NCBI RefSeq assembly: GCF_004362215.1
Contig: NZ_SNWR01000001.1
Coordinates: 1 to 64,000, forward strand
DNA length: 64,000 nucleotides
Direction of reading: 5' to 3'
Source: Paractinoplanes brasiliensis
GTDB lineage: Bacteria; Actinomycetota; Actinomycetes; Mycobacteriales; Micromonosporaceae
The notes under the pieces are model-generated. The model saw only the letters and a list, made by a program, of their open reading frames with translations. It made no database searches and had not been told where the DNA came from. Both the position numbers and the translations under genes were made by a program. Positions 1 through 64,000 of this stretch are shown here, piece by piece (within the stretch, counting starts at the first letter, position 1; the number at the start of each line of letters is the position of its first letter).

Positions 1-23973
<23,973 letters not shown>

Positions 23974-24027
23974 TACCTGCCACCCACTATTCTTCGTCAG
24001 GCCCGGAGGAGAAAGTCAGTCTTTGGT
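23974..24027. other. 54-base intergenic gap between PKS B and PKS C
   Basis: This is the only certain intergenic stretch in the window. It is less GC-rich than its surroundings. I see no inverted repeat with a T-run, no promoter-like pair of hexamers and no small gene in it, so it fits an internal operon spacer. Confidence 0.7.
23980..23985 (-). promoter_or_regulatory. Weak ribosome binding site for PKS C (ATG 23973)
   Basis: GGGTGG lies six bases upstream of the only usable in-frame start. The match is modest. Together with the 54-base spacing from the PKS B stop, it suggests PKS C is translated from the same message as PKS B. Confidence 0.45.
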
Positions 24028-42732
<18,705 letters not shown>

Positions 42733-42738
42733 CGGACG

Positions 42739-42746
42739 TCCCCTTT
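42739..42746 (-). promoter_or_regulatory. Ribosome binding site for PKS B (GTG 42732)
   Basis: The coding strand reads AAAGGGGA followed by six bases and then GTG at 42730-42732. This is a strong Shine-Dalgarno match with good spacing and is the main reason for preferring this start over GTG 42765, which has only GAAGG upstream inside the PKS A coding end. Confidence 0.65.
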
Positions 42747-42761
42747 CGAACTGAGGGCTGG

Positions 42762-64000
<21,239 letters not shown>

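Noticed and set aside
23974..24027. Possible promoter or terminator between PKS B and PKS C
   Set aside because: The gap is 54 bases, has no stem-loop with T-run and no recognisable -35/-10 pair. An operon spacer fits better.

Overview
The whole window lies inside one giant type I modular polyketide synthase (PKS) locus. Every supported gene is on the minus strand, so the assembly line reads from the right edge (64000) to the left edge (1). GC content is very high, codons mostly end in G or C, and the protein families are those of actinomycete cis-AT PKSs. This points to an actinobacterium; I cannot name the genus. I see no tRNA, rRNA, IS element, CRISPR array, origin, promoter or terminator. 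Gene-free DNA totals well under 100 bases.

Layout in order of transcription and biosynthesis. PKS A (42762 to beyond 64000; start outside the window) carries the end of one module (A0: DH-KR-ACP visible), then four modules: A1 KS-AT-KR-ACP, A2 KS-AT-KR-ACP, A3 KS-AT-KR-ACP, A4 KS-AT-DH-ER-KR-ACP, and a C-terminal docking region. PKS B (24028-42732) has an N-terminal docking helix, B1 KS-AT-KR-ACP, B2 KS-AT-KR-ACP, B3 KS-AT-DH-ER-KR-ACP, B4 KS-AT-KR-ACP, and a C-terminal docking region. PKS C (beyond 1 to 23973; end outside the window) has an N-terminal docking helix, C1 KS-AT-KR-ACP, C2 KS-AT-DH-ER-KR-ACP, C3 KS-AT-KR-ACP, C4 KS-AT-DH-KR-ACP, C5 KS-AT-KR-ACP, and the first part of the C6 KS. 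A and B are adjacent (29 bases apart, or a 4-base overlap, depending on the start). B and C are 54 bases apart. The three look like one operon.

Of the 13 complete ATs, 11 have the malonyl-type GHSIG/HAFH motifs. Two (A2, B1) have the methylmalonyl-type GHSQG/YASH motifs. Taken at face value, the successive beta-carbons are: alkene (A0), OH (A1), OH (A2), OH of opposite configuration (A3, A-type KR), CH2 (A4), OH (B1), OH (B2), CH2 (B3), OH (B4), OH (C1), CH2 (C2), OH (C3, A-type), alkene (C4), OH (C5, A-type). That is a long, sparsely methylated polyol chain such as very large polyol macrolides have. Neither the loading module nor a thioesterase is visible, so the whole system is much larger than this window.

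The most notable oddities are a compensating frameshift pair that scrambles about 42 residues of the C6 KS, loss of the catalytic Ser of the A4 KR together with a Pro-to-Ala change in the A4 DH motif, and patchwork near-identity between modules with a distinct wobble-codon signature, which suggests gene conversion. All motif and repeat statements come from reading the sequence by eye; no alignment or database search was run.
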